From the NCBI GenBank assembly GCA_019022495.1, contig JAFEKR010000013.1, forward strand, positions 868,001 through 932,000: DNA of 64,000 nucleotides. The letters are read 5' to 3'. Of this stretch, positions 1 through 12,005 are shown piece by piece. Position numbers and translations under genes: made by a program. Every line of letters begins with the position of its first letter. The stretch's first letter is position 1. Below the pieces are notes generated by a model that saw only the letters and a list, made by a program, of their open reading frames with translations, ran no database searches and was not told where the DNA came from. Source of the stretch: Epichloe hybrida. Its lineage: Eukaryota; Ascomycota; Sordariomycetes; Hypocreales; Clavicipitaceae.

Positions 1-43
1 GGCTTGTATCCGGCAAAGAGCCGAAGCCGCACGTGGGCTCGCC

Positions 44-757
44 TCACATAACGACACAACCACCCTCGGTTTGGCCGCCAGCTGGAGTAGTAGTTTTGGT
101 GGCTGTCTTGCAGATATCCTCAAAGGCAGGCCGCAGAAGCTCACCAGTTGTCGCCGAGCACTCGACATATCGATCAGCCCTCATGCTTTGGGCCACCTGA
201 TATGCTTCCTGCGGGTAGATGATGCCATTGGGGTCTTGTTCTGAACGCAGGTCTCGTTTGAGACCGAGGATGACTATGGGCAAAGTGTCGGATCGTTTGA
301 AGGACTTTTTGACTTGATCGACCCACTGGGATGAACTATCAGACTTTATTGCACAAGGCCAGGGGGGGGGGGGGCAGGTTTTTGGGGGGCATCTGGGGAG
401 TAAAACTCACGTATCTCTTCGTATTGATGAGGCTGAGTCGCTGGCTGATGTCGTAACATATAACGACGACGTCGGGGTCCAGCAGCCTCCAGTTGTCTGG
501 ACTCGAAGTATCAGAGAATGCGAGACGGTACCTTTTATCCCCGAGGTTGACGTCGAATACAAATGGTTGATCAATATCCCGAAGCAACGGTATGGGGTTT
601 GTGTGCTCTCCAGCACTCAGTCTCCTAGTCAAAGACATTATCAGCACACGGGGCGGCGTGGGGTTCTGCTCTACTGGGCGGTTGCATACGATAAAAAGGT
701 CGTCTTGCCACACTTCTCATCTCCCAGTAGTAGTAAGTTGACAACTTCTGGGTCCAT
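44..757 (-). CDS. Atypical Rho-family small GTPase, three exons
   Basis: Membrane-attached signalling GTPase by family. The model joins 757-690, 624-411 and 325-44 (187 aa), with introns 625-689 (GTATGC..ACTAG) and 326-410 (GTGAGT..CCCAG; it carries a long G tract on the plus strand). The start at 757 is chosen because only this frame supplies the P-loop GDEKCGKT (residues 12-19). Other motifs are DTSSPDN at 61-67 (switch II), LKRD at 116-119 (G4), CSATTGE (G5) and a C-terminal CVVM prenylation box whose Met suggests farnesylation. Switch II departs from DTAGQE: the catalytic Gln position is Pro and the Gly is Ser, so GTP hydrolysis may be weak. From memory, a fungal Rho-like subfamily shares DTASPEN, so this is probably a family trait and not damage. 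The gene is divergent from DEG1, with about 440 bp between starts. The assignment to Rho-like GTPases is firm; the subclass is not. Confidence 0.9.
625..689 (-). other. Intron 1 of the Rho-like gene
   Basis: Splicing here joins the P-loop exon to the rest of the GTPase. The donor is GTATGC, a CTGATAAT branch-like site lies near the end, and the acceptor is GACTAG. Without it the P-loop exon runs into a TAG codon, and the downstream open frame has only a GTG or an internal ATG as start, so the intron decides the gene model. Confidence 0.8.
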
Positions 758-868
758 GCTGCTTTGTGTTGGGCCGCCGTGCCCTTATCAGTTGATGTAG
801 ACCGAGGAAAGGCAGACGGCGACGGCAGATGTACGGAGTCGTCGTCGTCCTTTTGTCGTTTTGTCACT

Positions 869-891
869 CGAGTGAGTGAGTGAGTGAGTGG
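869..891. repeat. GAGT tetranucleotide microsatellite
   Basis: About five tandem GAGT units lie in the shared promoter region between the Rho-like gene and DEG1. Confidence 0.8.
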
Positions 892-1197
892 GTTGGTGGC
901 GCCGACGGCGATGGCCAAGCCACAGTCTCACCAGCCACGCCGTCCCACGATTGAAAATTCAATACCCGCTTTTCCTTTGTACACACATAATACACGGGCC
1001 ACAGTCATTCATGACACTGACGACGGACAGAGAATTACATGCGGCCGTTGTACGGTTCATCCGGTCGCAGGTTTTCTGTCAGGGCCGTCTCGAGAGCCCG
1101 CAGGCCCATTTCCCCCCAGCAAAGTTGCCGGAATAAATCCTCACTCTCAAAGCCTGAGCAGCACCCGCCGCGGCGTAGGCTTGACACTCACCTCATA

Positions 1198-2949
1198 ATG
1201 TCTGGAGAGACCAACTACAACAGCTGGACCAAGGCCGGTCTCGTTCAACGGTTAAGGGAACTCGAGGGGGAGTTGAAGAGACGGCCCGAGGCTCCCAAGC
1301 CGGTCATCTCTGCCTCTGCTGAAAACGAAGCCCCAATCGGCCCTGGTGGTGAGAACAAAAGGATCAAGGGGACCAAGGGGACCAAGGGGGGGAAACGCAA
1401 GATGGACCCCTCAAGATACTCAACTCGGTTCATTGCCCTGAAACTGGCCTACTTGGGGAAGAACTACGGAGGATTCGAGTTCCAGGCCATGGGAAACCAG
1501 CCATCCATCGAAGAGGAGTTGTGGAATGCCCTCGTCAAGGCGTGCCTCATCTTCCCCGAGGACGAGAGAGTCGTCCAGTTCGACTGCTGCGAGTACTCCA
1601 AGTGCGGGAGGACAGATCGTGGCGTCAGCGCTTTCGGGCAAGTCATTGGGCTGAGGGTCCGGAGTAACAGGCCGCTGCCCAAGAAGAGAGCCCAGGCGGA
1701 GGAGGACGCTGCTGGCGGTTGTTCCAGTGTTTCTGGTGATGCGACGTCAGCAGAGTCACGGGAAATCACCGTTGGAGGAGCGGCAGCCGAAGATGTTGCG
1801 TCGGCAGGCGAGGACGAAGCGCCATTCGACGATATCCAGGATGAGCTCTGCTACCCGCGGATCCTCAACAGGCTTCTCCCCGACGACATTCGCATCCTCG
1901 CCTGGTGCCCCTCGCCGCCACCAGACTTCTCCGCCCGCTTCTCCTGTCGCGAGCGCCAGTATCGCTACTTCTTCACCCAGCCGGCCTTCGCGCCGGACCC
2001 CGCCGGCCGAGAGTCTCCCGGGATCCCCAAGCCAGGCTGGCTGGACATTGACGCCATGCGCGACGCCGCCAAGCGCTACGAAGGCGACAATGACTTCCGC
2101 AACTTTTGCAAAATCGACCCGGCCAAGCAAATCACCAATTTCCGCCGCCGAATCTTTGAATCAGACATTGTGCAAGTCCAAGACGCCGGCTCCGTGCTCC
2201 CATACCTCCAAAGCCAAGGCTATTATTGTCCGTCCACGGCCCTCGAGCCGGCCGGCCCGTACCCAAAAGTATACTACTTCCACGTCAGGGGCTCCGCCTT
2301 CCTGTGGCACCAGATCCGCCACATGGTAGCCATCCTGTTCCTCGTGGGACAGGGCCTGGAGCGCCCCTCGCTCGTATCAGAGCTGCTCGACACGGACAAG
2401 AACCCCAGCCGGCCGAGCTACGTCATGGCCGACGAAGTGCCCCTCGTGCTATGGGACTGCATCTTCCCGGACCTGTCCGAGGTGGACCACGCGGCCGCCG
2501 ATGCGCCGGGCCGGCGAACAGACTGCATGGACTGGATCTACGTGGGCGAGGAGCACGCGCCCAACAAGTTTGGCCAGTTCGGCGTCATGGAAAGCACGTG
2601 GAAGTTGTGGAGGGGCCGTAAGATGGACGAGCTCCTCTCGGCGCAGCTACTACAGATGATTTCCCAGCAGGGCGGCGGCGCACATTCCGCGGAGGAGCGT
2701 CCTCTGCATCTGCGGAACGGGGCGACCAACGTTGACGCACCGGGTGTGAAGAAGGCGGATGTCAGCGCAAGGATATTCGAGGGCGGGAACGGCGGTCGTC
2801 TCGGCGGCCGCTACGTCCCTGTTATGAAGAAGGAATTGCTGCAGCCGCCAGGGGAGCAGAATGATGGATATGCCAGACGCAAGGGGTACGCTGATGCCGC
2901 CGACATGCGGGCAAAAAAAAAGGGGGGTGGTTGGGAAGGAATGCCTTGA
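1198..2949 (+). CDS. DEG1: tRNA pseudouridine(38/39) synthase, TruA family
   Basis: Converts uridine to pseudouridine at positions 38/39 of the tRNA anticodon arm (Deg1/Pus3 role, known for the family). It is a single exon of 583 aa. The frame is open from 1039, but the ATG at 1198 begins a segment like other fungal Deg1 N-termini (NYNSWTKAGLVQRL, a probable short coiled coil), so it is preferred. The TruA core starts near residue 80. The catalytic loop GRTDRGVSAFGQ places the nucleophilic Asp at residue 140, and FLWHQIRHMVAILF is the conserved second half. An acidic/alanine-rich insert lies around residues 165-215. The C-terminal 100 residues are poorly conserved and basic. The length is typical of filamentous fungal orthologues. 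Codon use is GC-rich like its neighbours. Confidence 0.93.
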   Translation: MSGETNYNSWTKAGLVQRLRELEGELKRRPEAPKPVISASAENEAPIGPGGENKRIKGTKGTKGGKRKMDPSRYSTRFIALKLAYLGKNYGGFEFQAMGNQPSIEEELWNALVKACLIFPEDERVVQFDCCEYSKCGRTDRGVSAFGQVIGLRVRSNRPLPKKRAQAEEDAAGGCSSVSGDATSAESREITVGGAAAEDVASAGEDEAPFDDIQDELCYPRILNRLLPDDIRILAWCPSPPPDFSARFSCRERQYRYFFTQPAFAPDPAGRESPGIPKPGWLDIDAMRDAAKRYEGDNDFRNFCKIDPAKQITNFRRRIFESDIVQVQDAGSVLPYLQSQGYYCPSTALEPAGPYPKVYYFHVRGSAFLWHQIRHMVAILFLVGQGLERPSLVSELLDTDKNPSRPSYVMADEVPLVLWDCIFPDLSEVDHAAADAPGRRTDCMDWIYVGEEHAPNKFGQFGVMESTWKLWRGRKMDELLSAQLLQMISQQGGGAHSAEERPLHLRNGATNVDAPGVKKADVSARIFEGGNGGRLGGRYVPVMKKELLQPPGEQNDGYARRKGYADAADMRAKKKGGGWEGMP

Positions 2950-3178
2950 GGGACGACGATGAATGAGAACAAGTCATTTACATACATGGCAGAACCGGTA
3001 GAATAGACTTCAGACTTGGAATGGACAAATTAGACTTGATGGCACGGGATTTCAATGCACACCATGCCGGACCAGACGACAAGTAGCAGCATAAATAAAA
3101 AGAGCATCACCAGTCAATCATTGAAAACTCCGGGTCCAGAGAGAGAGAGAGGCAAGGCCAAAGGCGCCCATGACTCCC

Positions 3179-3844
3179 TCACTCCCCGGCATTCTCGTAC
3201 AAACACTCCCTCACCCCCCTCCAAACCGTCTCGACAATCTTCCGCCGGGGCAGCAGCCCCGGAAACACGACGACGAGGTCCTCCTCGCCCTCCACAACGA
3301 CAACCAGGTAATAACTGACCTCGAAGCCCCGAAACGCCTCATTCACAAAAATGTCCTGTATCTTCTCCGTGGGGATGAAGCGCGTCGCCGGCCCGGCAAG
3401 ATACGTGGCCGGCGACTCGGTCGTCTGCACGCCCAGCCCACGCAGCACGAGGAGGCTCTCGTGGGAATGGACCCGCAGCCCGACGAGGTACAGGGCCGCG
3501 AGGCACCCGGCGGCCAAGACGCCCGCGGGAAGGGAGGACGCGGCCCGCGCGAAGAAGGCGCCCGGCCGGGAGCGCTGGTACCGACCGAGGGCGAGCCACG
3601 CCGTGTCGAGGGCGAGGGCGAGGAGCGGCGCGTCAGGGTTGGGGTCAGGCGCGGCAAGCGGGCGCGTGGCCCAGCGGCCGTGGAGCAGGAGCAGCGTCGC
3701 GAGCGTGAGGACGAGACGCAGCACGAGGAGGCTCGTGCGTAGGATGCGCAGCCGGAGCGTCGACGGCGGGAGCGTCGTGACGGTGAACTCGGCAGTGGTG
3801 GGGGATGGTCTGCGGATGCGCAGACGGGGCGCCGTCGTGATCAT
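3179..3844 (-). CDS. GPI15: GPI-GlcNAc transferase subunit PIG-H/GPI15
   Basis: Subunit of the ER complex that transfers GlcNAc to phosphatidylinositol, the first step of GPI-anchor synthesis. It is one exon of 221 aa with ATG at 3844. Two hydrophobic segments (about residues 35-55 and 100-122) fit the hairpin of PIG-H. The C-terminal PIG-H domain is clear: SLLVLRGLGVQT, then FIPTEKIQDIFVNEAFRGFE and an aliphatic strand ending in FPGLLPRRKIVETVW. The gene converges with DEG1, with 229 bp between stops. The coding strand is very GC-rich, which makes long shadow frames on the opposite strand. The family call is secure from the C-terminal motif; the N-terminal half is divergent, as usual for PIG-H. 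Confidence 0.9.
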   Translation of the reverse strand: MITTAPRLRIRRPSPTTAEFTVTTLPPSTLRLRILRTSLLVLRLVLTLATLLLLHGRWATRPLAAPDPNPDAPLLALALDTAWLALGRYQRSRPGAFFARAASSLPAGVLAAGCLAALYLVGLRVHSHESLLVLRGLGVQTTESPATYLAGPATRFIPTEKIQDIFVNEAFRGFEVSYYLVVVVEGEEDLVVVFPGLLPRRKIVETVWRGVRECLYENAGE

Positions 3845-4789
3845 GTCGCGTCGAGGGTGGTGGTGGTCGTGGCGGTGGGATGGACCATGTTTGAAGTGGG
3901 CATGGAACGGGCGGATTGTGTAAAAAAAAAAGTCACAACTTTTTCTGTTAGGAAGCTAAGATGGGGGGGAAGGCATCTTGGGGGGAAAAAAAAAAAAGGC
4001 TTCCAGTGGGATTGACGCACCGGAAAGCTTTCCGCCCCCATCCGGTAATGAAGCAGGCACAAACGCGGCCAATGAATGCCCCCCCCCCACCTTTCATAGG
4101 TATATAGCCCATAATTTTGTTCATTATTCTTAACTGTAATGGTTCAACGGCGAAGTGTTTCATTATTTCTCGCGCCAAACCCCGATGTTTGCACCTCAGC
4201 CATGACCCAACCCCGTAAGATCCTCCCCGCTGGCGCCCAGCCCGAACGCCGCGGTGGCCTGCGTGCTCCCACGGGTAACCTGCGACGCCATGCAGCCCTA
4301 AGCACTCGGAGATGACACTTGAGAGAGGCTTCACTCTGCAGAGAACTCTCCCCCGTCGCGTGGCGGGCTGGATTACGACCGCGGGGAGCTTGGGTTGGTT
4401 GAGCGAGAAGGAAATGTACGACGCCTCAATTTTTTATTAAATGATTTTTTTTTTTTTTTGCCCTTCTAAATAGATTTACACATAGATGACCACTTTTGGC
4501 GCCATCTTCTTCTAGTTCTCTCATCATGCCTAACCTCCACTCCCCAAGTCGACCTTGACTACCTTGTCGCCCGCCCGTGTTTCGAGATTCCAACCTTGCT
4601 CATTTATCCTGGATTTTCACCATGGCACCTGTGCTCATTCAGTCTGCTTAGGAAACATGCACCGTCACTGTAATTATCCAAGCTCCCCCTGGCCTTACCT
4701 TTCTTCTCTTTGCTCACCTCCACCTCCCTTCAATGCACAACAACAATTTTCTCACATTCTCTTCCCAGTTGTTGTAATTCCTCCTTATC
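3845..4789. other. Intergenic region with homopolymer tracts
   Basis: No coding region is supported. It holds A tracts near 3921 and 3987, a C tract near 4081 and a T tract near 4444. It would contain the promoters of the divergent GPI15 and kinase-like genes. Confidence 0.6.
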
Positions 4790-5853
4790 ATGACTATCCA
4801 GCAGCAATTTCCTGGTGTGCACTGGGTCTGGAAAGGAGCCATCTCTTTCGTCTATGAGGTCCATCCTCGCATCGTGGTCAAGGTCCCGAAATCCGGCGAG
4901 TTTGAGAGAGAGCAATTTCGCATCTATGAGATCTTTTCTCGACATCCGCCTTGTCCTTCTGTGGTGCAGTGTTTCTTCTACACAGACAACGGCATTTTCC
5001 TCGAGTATATGCGAGGTGCGACTCTTATCTGTGCTGACAGTTTGTGTTACTAACCGCCTCATTAGATGTATCCCTCTGTTGTAGGATACAGAACAATCAT
5101 ATTCGCGACCCGCAAACTTCTGTGGTTACTAAAGTGAAACTGGAACCTCTACCCCTACGAAAGGAATGGATGAACGACCTCGCTCAAGCTGTCGCTTTCC
5201 TAGAATCGCTCAATCTCGCTCATGGCGACCTACGACCCGAGAATATTTTACTTGATCGTGACCGATTAAAAGTGTCAGATTTTGATTGCACCGCGGAAAT
5301 CGGGACAGATTTTGAAGCCTGCATAGCCCCGTATGGAAGAATACTCAACAGCGACGAGCTGGACCAGGGACGACGTGGGAGTTCCGGCTTCCTGGGTCCT
5401 CGAACCGAACAATTCGCCCTCGGTTCCTTGTTCTACCTTATTAACTATGGCTTTGAGGTTTATGGAGATCGATGTCTTACCGAGAATCCTAACGAGCACG
5501 GACGCAAGGTTGTGGACTTGCTGCAGAATATGGATTTTCCCAAGTTAGATGGTGATCCGTTAATTGACAACATTATCAACAAATGCTGGCACAACAATTA
5601 TGGCACGATTGCGGAATTGGCCGCATACACAGAGGCGCTCCTTCCTGGAAAAAACAACATGAGGGCCACCAAGGACGGAGAACCGGGTGACTATAGCCGT
5701 GACACGGGTCAAAACCGCTCGGCAGAGGATTTCTCTTCGAAAAAAACGTTCTGTCAGAGCTTGGAGAAGCGTGGGCTTCTTCACCTTCTTTCTTCGGGAG
5801 AGCCAGAGGAACTTGGATTCACTACCGAGTGGTATAGGCATTCCATGAGTTGA
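4790..5853 (+). CDS. Protein-kinase-like protein, two exons
   Basis: Kinase-fold protein of a fungal family of unknown substrate. The model joins 4790-5015 and 5066-5853 (337 aa). The intron has donor GTGCGA, branch TTACTAAC and acceptor CATTAG. The phase-1 join gives EYMRDVSLCC. Visible kinase features: IVVKVPKSG (candidate ATP-binding Lys, about residue 28), FLEYM hinge, HGDLRPENILLD (catalytic loop with Asp and Asn) and SDFDC in place of DFG. The last Gly of DFG is Asp, so activity is uncertain, although the metal-binding Asp is kept. The tail after about residue 280 is low in conservation. The ATG at 4790 directly precedes the kinase fold. No signal peptide or membrane segment is visible. 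Confidence 0.8.
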
Positions 5854-6977
5854 GGCGAGAGCTTAAATACAGATTACGACCGAAAAGAAATCCAAAGTTT
5901 TGTAACTCGATTATTGCTCAAGCCTAATAGCAGTGCGACAAGTTTTGGTGATTTGGGGTCGAGAGTGTCGTTTGCCCAATAATATTCAATGAACACCCAA
6001 CTTTCTTTCACTGTTCACAAATAAAATGAACGGATTAATAGTCGGATTTCTGAAACAACCAATTGGTCTTGTACCACTTCGCGCCTACTCTTGTTTATTC
6101 TACTGATAGTATAGAAAGGCTCGTTGTTGTGCATCCCCCCGTTTCGAACCCCCACGCCGACTGCGCTTACCTGTACATACTCATGATGCGACTCCGCCTC
6201 AAGGCAAAGACATTGCATTATGTAAGCGCAACTCACGAGATAGACACTCGCAAACCGATTCCTTACAGCAGCGGGAACTTACACACAACGGTCACATAGC
6301 AGTGCTAATGTATCGCTAAACATGTATTAAATCAAGAACCTAACACTATCATCCCCTGCCTTCAGACAAGTTGCCGCGAGGCAGCGTGGTATAAGCATCC
6401 CCAAACACTCACTACCTGTTGTCTTGTGACACACACAGAAAAGTAAAAAGGAACAGAAGAAGAAAGAGAAATGTTCCCTCTCCAAACAAGTCGTCAGTCA
6501 TGAAGTAAAAAAAAATTGTATGCAAAAATGAGTCCCATGTTGTATACGTTGGGTTGGGTAGGTAGCTCGAATCGCTCCCGTTGCAATCACACGTACTTGG
6601 CCCATGAATCCATTGGCACTGGTACAAAAAGTTTAAAGAAATGGTCGAGAATGATCAATGGTATTTGTAAGATGCAAGATATGCCATGATCGGGTCCACT
6701 GCAGTGATCCGTGATTCGTGGCCATGGCCATGCTGTCCTTTCTCCTTCATCGTGAAGAGGGCAAAAGTAGAATGGTGCATATCGGCGGGCGATTGGTTCG
6801 ATCTTGTCAAAATCCACAGCGCCATTCGCAATGCAGAGAATCAAAGTTGCTTAGAGCAGTTGCACGGAGTGACCGAGTATGGAACGGGGCTAACAAGGGG
6901 GTAAAAAAAAAAGAAAGGACGCAGTGTTGTTGTCGCTCAGCAGCAGAAGACAACGGGCAGATGTATCCAACAACCAT
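5854..6977. other. Intergenic, no gene seen
   Basis: Only short unsupported frames occur. The region holds the 3' ends of the convergent kinase-like and WD40 genes, with small A tracts near 6506 and 6903. Confidence 0.6.
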
Positions 6978-9900
6978 TCAAATCATCTCGCTGTGATGGA
7001 GGCCAGTGGATATGTGTTTTCTGCTCGGCTCCATCGGCGACCGAATCACGCCTGGATCGTACAACATCGGTGGAGGCACGCCTGCAACAGGAGATCTGAG
7101 CGTGCTTTGACGACAGGCAGCATCTGACGGCATCTCAAGGGGTGGCGACTTGACACTGGCTCTGGAATCCTTACGACTCCGACTGGCTGATCTCATGTGG
7201 CCTCTGGATGGAGGAGCCGGGGGTGCTAGGACAGGGACCATGCCGTCATAAGGTGCCGCTGTCATGGGAGCGTCATCGTCCTCATCCATCACAATTTCAA
7301 TCATGCCGGAGGAAAGAGCCCCTCCAGAATGAGATCGCTGCGCATGCGGTAACGGTGCTGGCGGAGGAGGCGGTGGAACAGCCAGATGTGCAAGTTCTTT
7401 GAGCATTGGCGGTGCCGCGGGAGCTGGAGGAGGGGGTGGTGGAGGAAGCGCTTCGTCCTGCGAGCGGCGCCTCGGTCCACTCATCACCTCGGCAATGCCC
7501 CTTACTTCGCCAGTGCTCGCTTTTCTAGCGTATCGAGCTCGGCCAGGTTCGTCTGGAATTGGAGCGGACATGCTCCGAGGAATGGCCAGCCTCTGGGGTG
7601 GCTGATAGACTGTCGATGGAAGCAAAGTCAAGGTCTCGGTGCGCTGTTCGACTGGACGGGCCGCATCCAAAGGCTCAGTTTGACGGTGCGAAGATGCATC
7701 TATTCGAGGTACTTCTGGCGCTTCTTCTTTGCTGAGCTTCGTGCTGTTTTCTGCCTCGAGGATCAGCCTCATGGCCTTGGGTGTTGCTGGCAGGCCAATG
7801 TGTGATCCATTTCTGGCGTACATGCTCTTGGGCGGCTCTGTGGCGCATCGAGGAGGCAAGTCTTGACTAGCCTTTGGATCCGGCATCTCAACTCCAATCC
7901 TCATGGCGGGATTGTGAAACTCATTTGGATGCGGGATCTGAGGGGCCTGTGGTCTCTTGGCCAACGACTTGCGGCGTTCTTCAAGCTCGCGAGCTGCTTG
8001 TTCCTTCTTTCTTTGTCGCTCGTCTTTCATCTGTCGCAGGTCGCCAGCATGCTCCGTCGATGCCGCCCGTACGTGAAGAGCAGCCATTGGCGGCAAAGTG
8101 TCCTGTGCTTCGGCAGCGTCCCTTGGGCGACTCTCTGGCCTCTCCCCCTTGGTGACGTTTGGTGAATTGAAGGCACCTGCGATACCACGAGTGGCACTTC
8201 GGCTGTGTTTTGCTCTGAAAATCTCCTGCTCCAGCATGGCCTTCTTGAAGTCTTCTTCGTCTTCGGACCCGTGGTAGTGCAGAGCTGCGTTGGCGGACAG
8301 CGGTACTGGAGATGAAGGAGATCGCTGATGAGATTCTTCACGTCCTTTGCTCCTACCTCGAACGTCCAGGGCCAGGGCCAGTGGGGGGCGAGGCCGTCCG
8401 TCAGGGCTGCGTCGTTGGCTGCCACGGCTTGATGTGCGGCTGCCGGTCTTTACTTTTTGTCCACTTGACTTTCTGGCAGTGACTGGCTCTCCAATGTCAG
8501 AATATTTAGGCGTGCTCAAGTTGGCCAGATCCTCTGGAGACATGGGAATCGGAGAAGTGGGTGAACGCTTGGGTTTGGCCCATCCTCGGGCAGATGTTCT
8601 GCCACGCTCCTCCGAGGCTTCTCTTGACCTTGTCCTTCCTTCTCGGCTTCCGTGGCGGCCACGAGATGATTCGCGGGCTCTTTCGGTACTTGCCCCTCGA
8701 CTTCGGCCCCTCTTTGAATAGTGCTGAGCAGTTTCCAAGCTATGGATGTAGTCGTCGCGCTGCTTCTGACTGGCTCGTAGGCTCCGACCCGCACTGGATG
8801 ATGAGGTGATGGAGCTGGCAACCGAACCAGGCCCACGACGCCTCGAGGGCCAGTGGTAGCGGGTAGAAGACGTCACGGATTGTTCGGGGGAAGCTACATC
8901 AGCAAGGGAGTGTTGTTCCAATGTTCTGACTTGAAGATTGACGCCCATTGGGATGCGATCTCGAGAGCCATTCCTATGATTCGATCGAGCTTCCTGCATT
9001 TTTGTCAGAATGTCATGGTTGGGCGATGGAGGCCGCTCTCCGTCAACGTCAAATCCCCTTACAAGCTTTTGAACCCCGTCTCTCATCATCATGGGGCTCG
9101 CTGTGGCTGCCCGCTGCAACGAGATGCCCGCTGCCCGAGTATATTGGTCTGCTGATGGCATGCGCGAATGACCGGGGCGGCTTTCTTTGGGTGTCTGTGT
9201 CTGTCCGGCCTTCTCGGCTGCTTGGAGAACCTCGCGGTTCAAATCGGAAGGAATCTCTCCGATGGAGGGGAGCCTACCACGTCCATAGCTTGAGCCACTC
9301 GGACGGGCAGAAGTTGGTGTGTTGAATCTGCTGTTGTTTGATGGGCGGAGGAAGGCAGTCGTTGCGTCATTGACGCCAGGGGAGATTGCAGATTCTGCGA
9401 TCGGCGTTACACCGGCTGCAATCGGTGTCTGGCCGCCATCACCCTGGGAGTAGAACTTGGATTTCTGGTTATGATCCCCAAAGGACGTGATGAGCTTGAG
9501 GGCCGACGTCTTGGCAATGCTTCGTTGGGGACCTCGTTGAACCCCGGGAGGGGACAGCGGCGGGCTCAGGATCTCAGGGATGCTGGGGGTCATGCTTTGG
9601 AAATTGAGCTGCACTGCTGAAGGTGAGCACCACGGTTCATTTGATTCTTGGTCTGTGCAAGCAAAACATCTAATGGCCAGTTGTTGTTGGCCATGCTGAA
9701 CCGCCCATTCGCCCCATTTGCGGATAATGGCAGCCTGACGTTCCCATACACTGGGGAAAGCAACACAGGTGAGAATCAAAGCCTCCATGTAGCGCTTGTG
9801 GGAGATGTACACCTCGATAGCGTCATTGCTATCGCCCATTCCGAGCATGATGGTCACAGCGACGTGGACATCGCCACTTTCCAGGAGGCGCTGTACATAG

Positions 9901-12005
9901 GCGCGACCCAACTTGTGTTGCGATTGTTGTCCGCCGATGCCACTTAGGGCGAGCAGCATCCAGTCTGAAGAACTCATATTCTCAGAGCTTCCGGCCATAA
10001 TGTCTGCTTCCATATCACCGAGCCACTTGGCGAGAAGAATTCGACTGGCAGAGCCAGCTGGGTGGCGGGTCATTTCATCCCGGATCAAGTCCTCGACCGG
10101 CCAGTGCCATCCAAAAATGGTGCTCAGCATTTGCTTTCGCAAATCATCATTCGTCAGACGAGAATTCTCGGCACTGATGGGATGTTTGTAGGGAACGTCG
10201 CTCAAACGAGTCCGTGTAAACTTGAACAAGTCATGGACTTTGTTGTCGTCTGGGCTTCTAGGTACTTCGTGCCTGAGGCGAGACGGTCTATGTCGAGACC
10301 GAGACGAGGTCATTGATGGTACACTCGTTGAAGGTATGGAGTAGCCCATGGAGTAATTGTCGAGGTCCTTGCGACCGACAGTTGACGATTTGAGTGAAGA
10401 TCCCGCCGATATATAAGTGTTCTCGGTCATGCCCCTCGACCTCATGGAACCTGGGTGCTGGCCTGGTGTCCGAGAGCCGGCTGATGACTTGGACAAGGAC
10501 GATAGGCCGCTTCGGCTGGAGACGGGGCTGGCAGAGTCGTAGGAAGCTTCACCACCGGAAGAATCGAGGTGAGGCCGGCGTGAGAAACGAGCAAAAGGTG
10601 ACATCTGATCTTCGTCGCTTTCCGACACTCCCACTTCAAAAGGTACCGAGCTCGACTCGGATTCTGAGGTGTGTATGGTGGTGACGGAGTGAGCTGACTT
10701 GTTGCCCGGTTCTTCGATGGAATTTGGGGGGGAAGGTGGCAACAGATTGGTAGGATGCTGAACGTTGGCGACCATGATGGATGGTGAGTTAAGATCGAAC
10801 TGTTGCACGGTGCCAGCACGTCCCACAGTAAACAAGGTAGCTCCAGAGCCATATACGGCCAAACCTCTGACATGTTCGAGCGTCGGAATGGAATCAAATG
10901 TGACATGTTTTGTTCGTACATCCCATGAGAGTGTTTCCCTGGTGAGTGAGACGAGTTAGAGGAGGAAGCACAAGAGCAAGTGCGGGTGGGTGGTAACCTA
11001 GGTAGCATGCTGTACGTACGAATCTGAATATTGGATGATTCGACCATTCTTAGACCACCCCATCCAGTTTGGACCAGCCACGAAATTTTCTCTACGCCGA
11101 AGGATTCTCACAACCTTGGCTGGGTCGTCGGCACTATAGTTTTTGGCAACGCTCCAGACTCGAAGATCGCCGTCGTGAGTCTGTACAGCCAACATGTCTG
11201 ACTTTTGGCGCGATGAAGATGCGTGCCATGCCAGTGTGACAATTGGTGAGGGTGCTCTTGAAGTCGTCAAGTTGTGTAAAATGGTAAAGCGAGGTTGCAG
11301 GGTAGCGATTAAGAGAGATCCATTTTGATATCTGTTAGGCACGGTAAGCAGGTATTTCATGGCTCATATCATGCAACATCTCATCTCACCCAATCGCAAA
11401 GGTTCTGCAATCTGCACAAGGGGCCAGAGCTGTGACTGCTATCTGGTCAATTGTTCTTGATGAGATGTGTTCCGAAGTTGTTGGCTCAAAGAGGATGATG
11501 TTTCCTTGAGTGTTGCCTACACATGATGATTAGACGTGATCTGGGGCCTTTTTCTTCTTCTCGTTCTTGTTCTTGGTAAACAAGAGCACTCACCGAAAGC
11601 CACGTTTCCATTGCGCATCCATGCTGCCACCGTCAATGTCTCATATGATGCAAAACGGGCGACTTCGTCACCAGTCATCAAGTCCCATACGATTGCTGTT
11701 TGGCCAGCATCATAACTGACTACAAGGCGACCGCCACCGGTCTCGCTTTGGTTATCCACAGCAAGTAGTTGTATATCTTCCGAGTGTCGGGAAAATCTTC
11801 TTTCAATAGTCAAGGTATCGTGATGGCAACACACAATTGAAGGACCTTGGGTATAAAGAAACATGGAGGCTGTAGCCGCGCATGAGTCAAACAGCTTGAG
11901 ATCCTTGACGGATGGCATCGCGGTCACGTCTTGAATGCGCTCCCCTCTGGCAGTGGACGACCTGCCAGAGCTCTTTGTGGTGCGATTCCTCGACGGGGCA
12001 GACAT
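6978..12005 (-). CDS. Large WD40-repeat / alpha-solenoid scaffold protein, four exons
   Basis: Probable scaffold; the molecular role is not known to me. The model joins 12005-11594, 11516-11390, 11331-11020 and 10938-6978 (1603 aa), with GT-AG introns of 77, 58 and 81 bp that keep the frame. WD40-type segments occupy about residues 1-350 (for example GQTAIVWDLMTGDEVARF and GDLRVWSV). A Ser-rich linker follows. A conserved helical region at about residues 515-730 contains FGWHWPVEDLIRDEM and GDVHVAVTIMLGMGDSNDAI, resembling the TPR-like part of Gemin5-type WD proteins. The C-terminal half is low-complexity: RS/SR-rich, a charged Lys/Glu/Arg coiled coil near KDERQRKKEQAARELEERRK, and two polyproline runs. 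The conserved helical block matches fungal proteins annotated only as WD repeat protein. Function is inferred from architecture alone. Confidence 0.82.

Noticed and set aside
1727..2329. 200-aa plus-strand frame
   Set aside because: Out-of-frame shadow of the DEG1 coding sequence caused by high GC content.
3170..3923. Long plus-strand frames opposite GPI15
   Set aside because: Antisense shadows; only the minus-strand frame shows the PIG-H motif.
6130..6160. TTCGAACCCCC, tRNA T-arm-like
   Set aside because: No matching acceptor, D-arm or anticodon arm could be folded on either strand.
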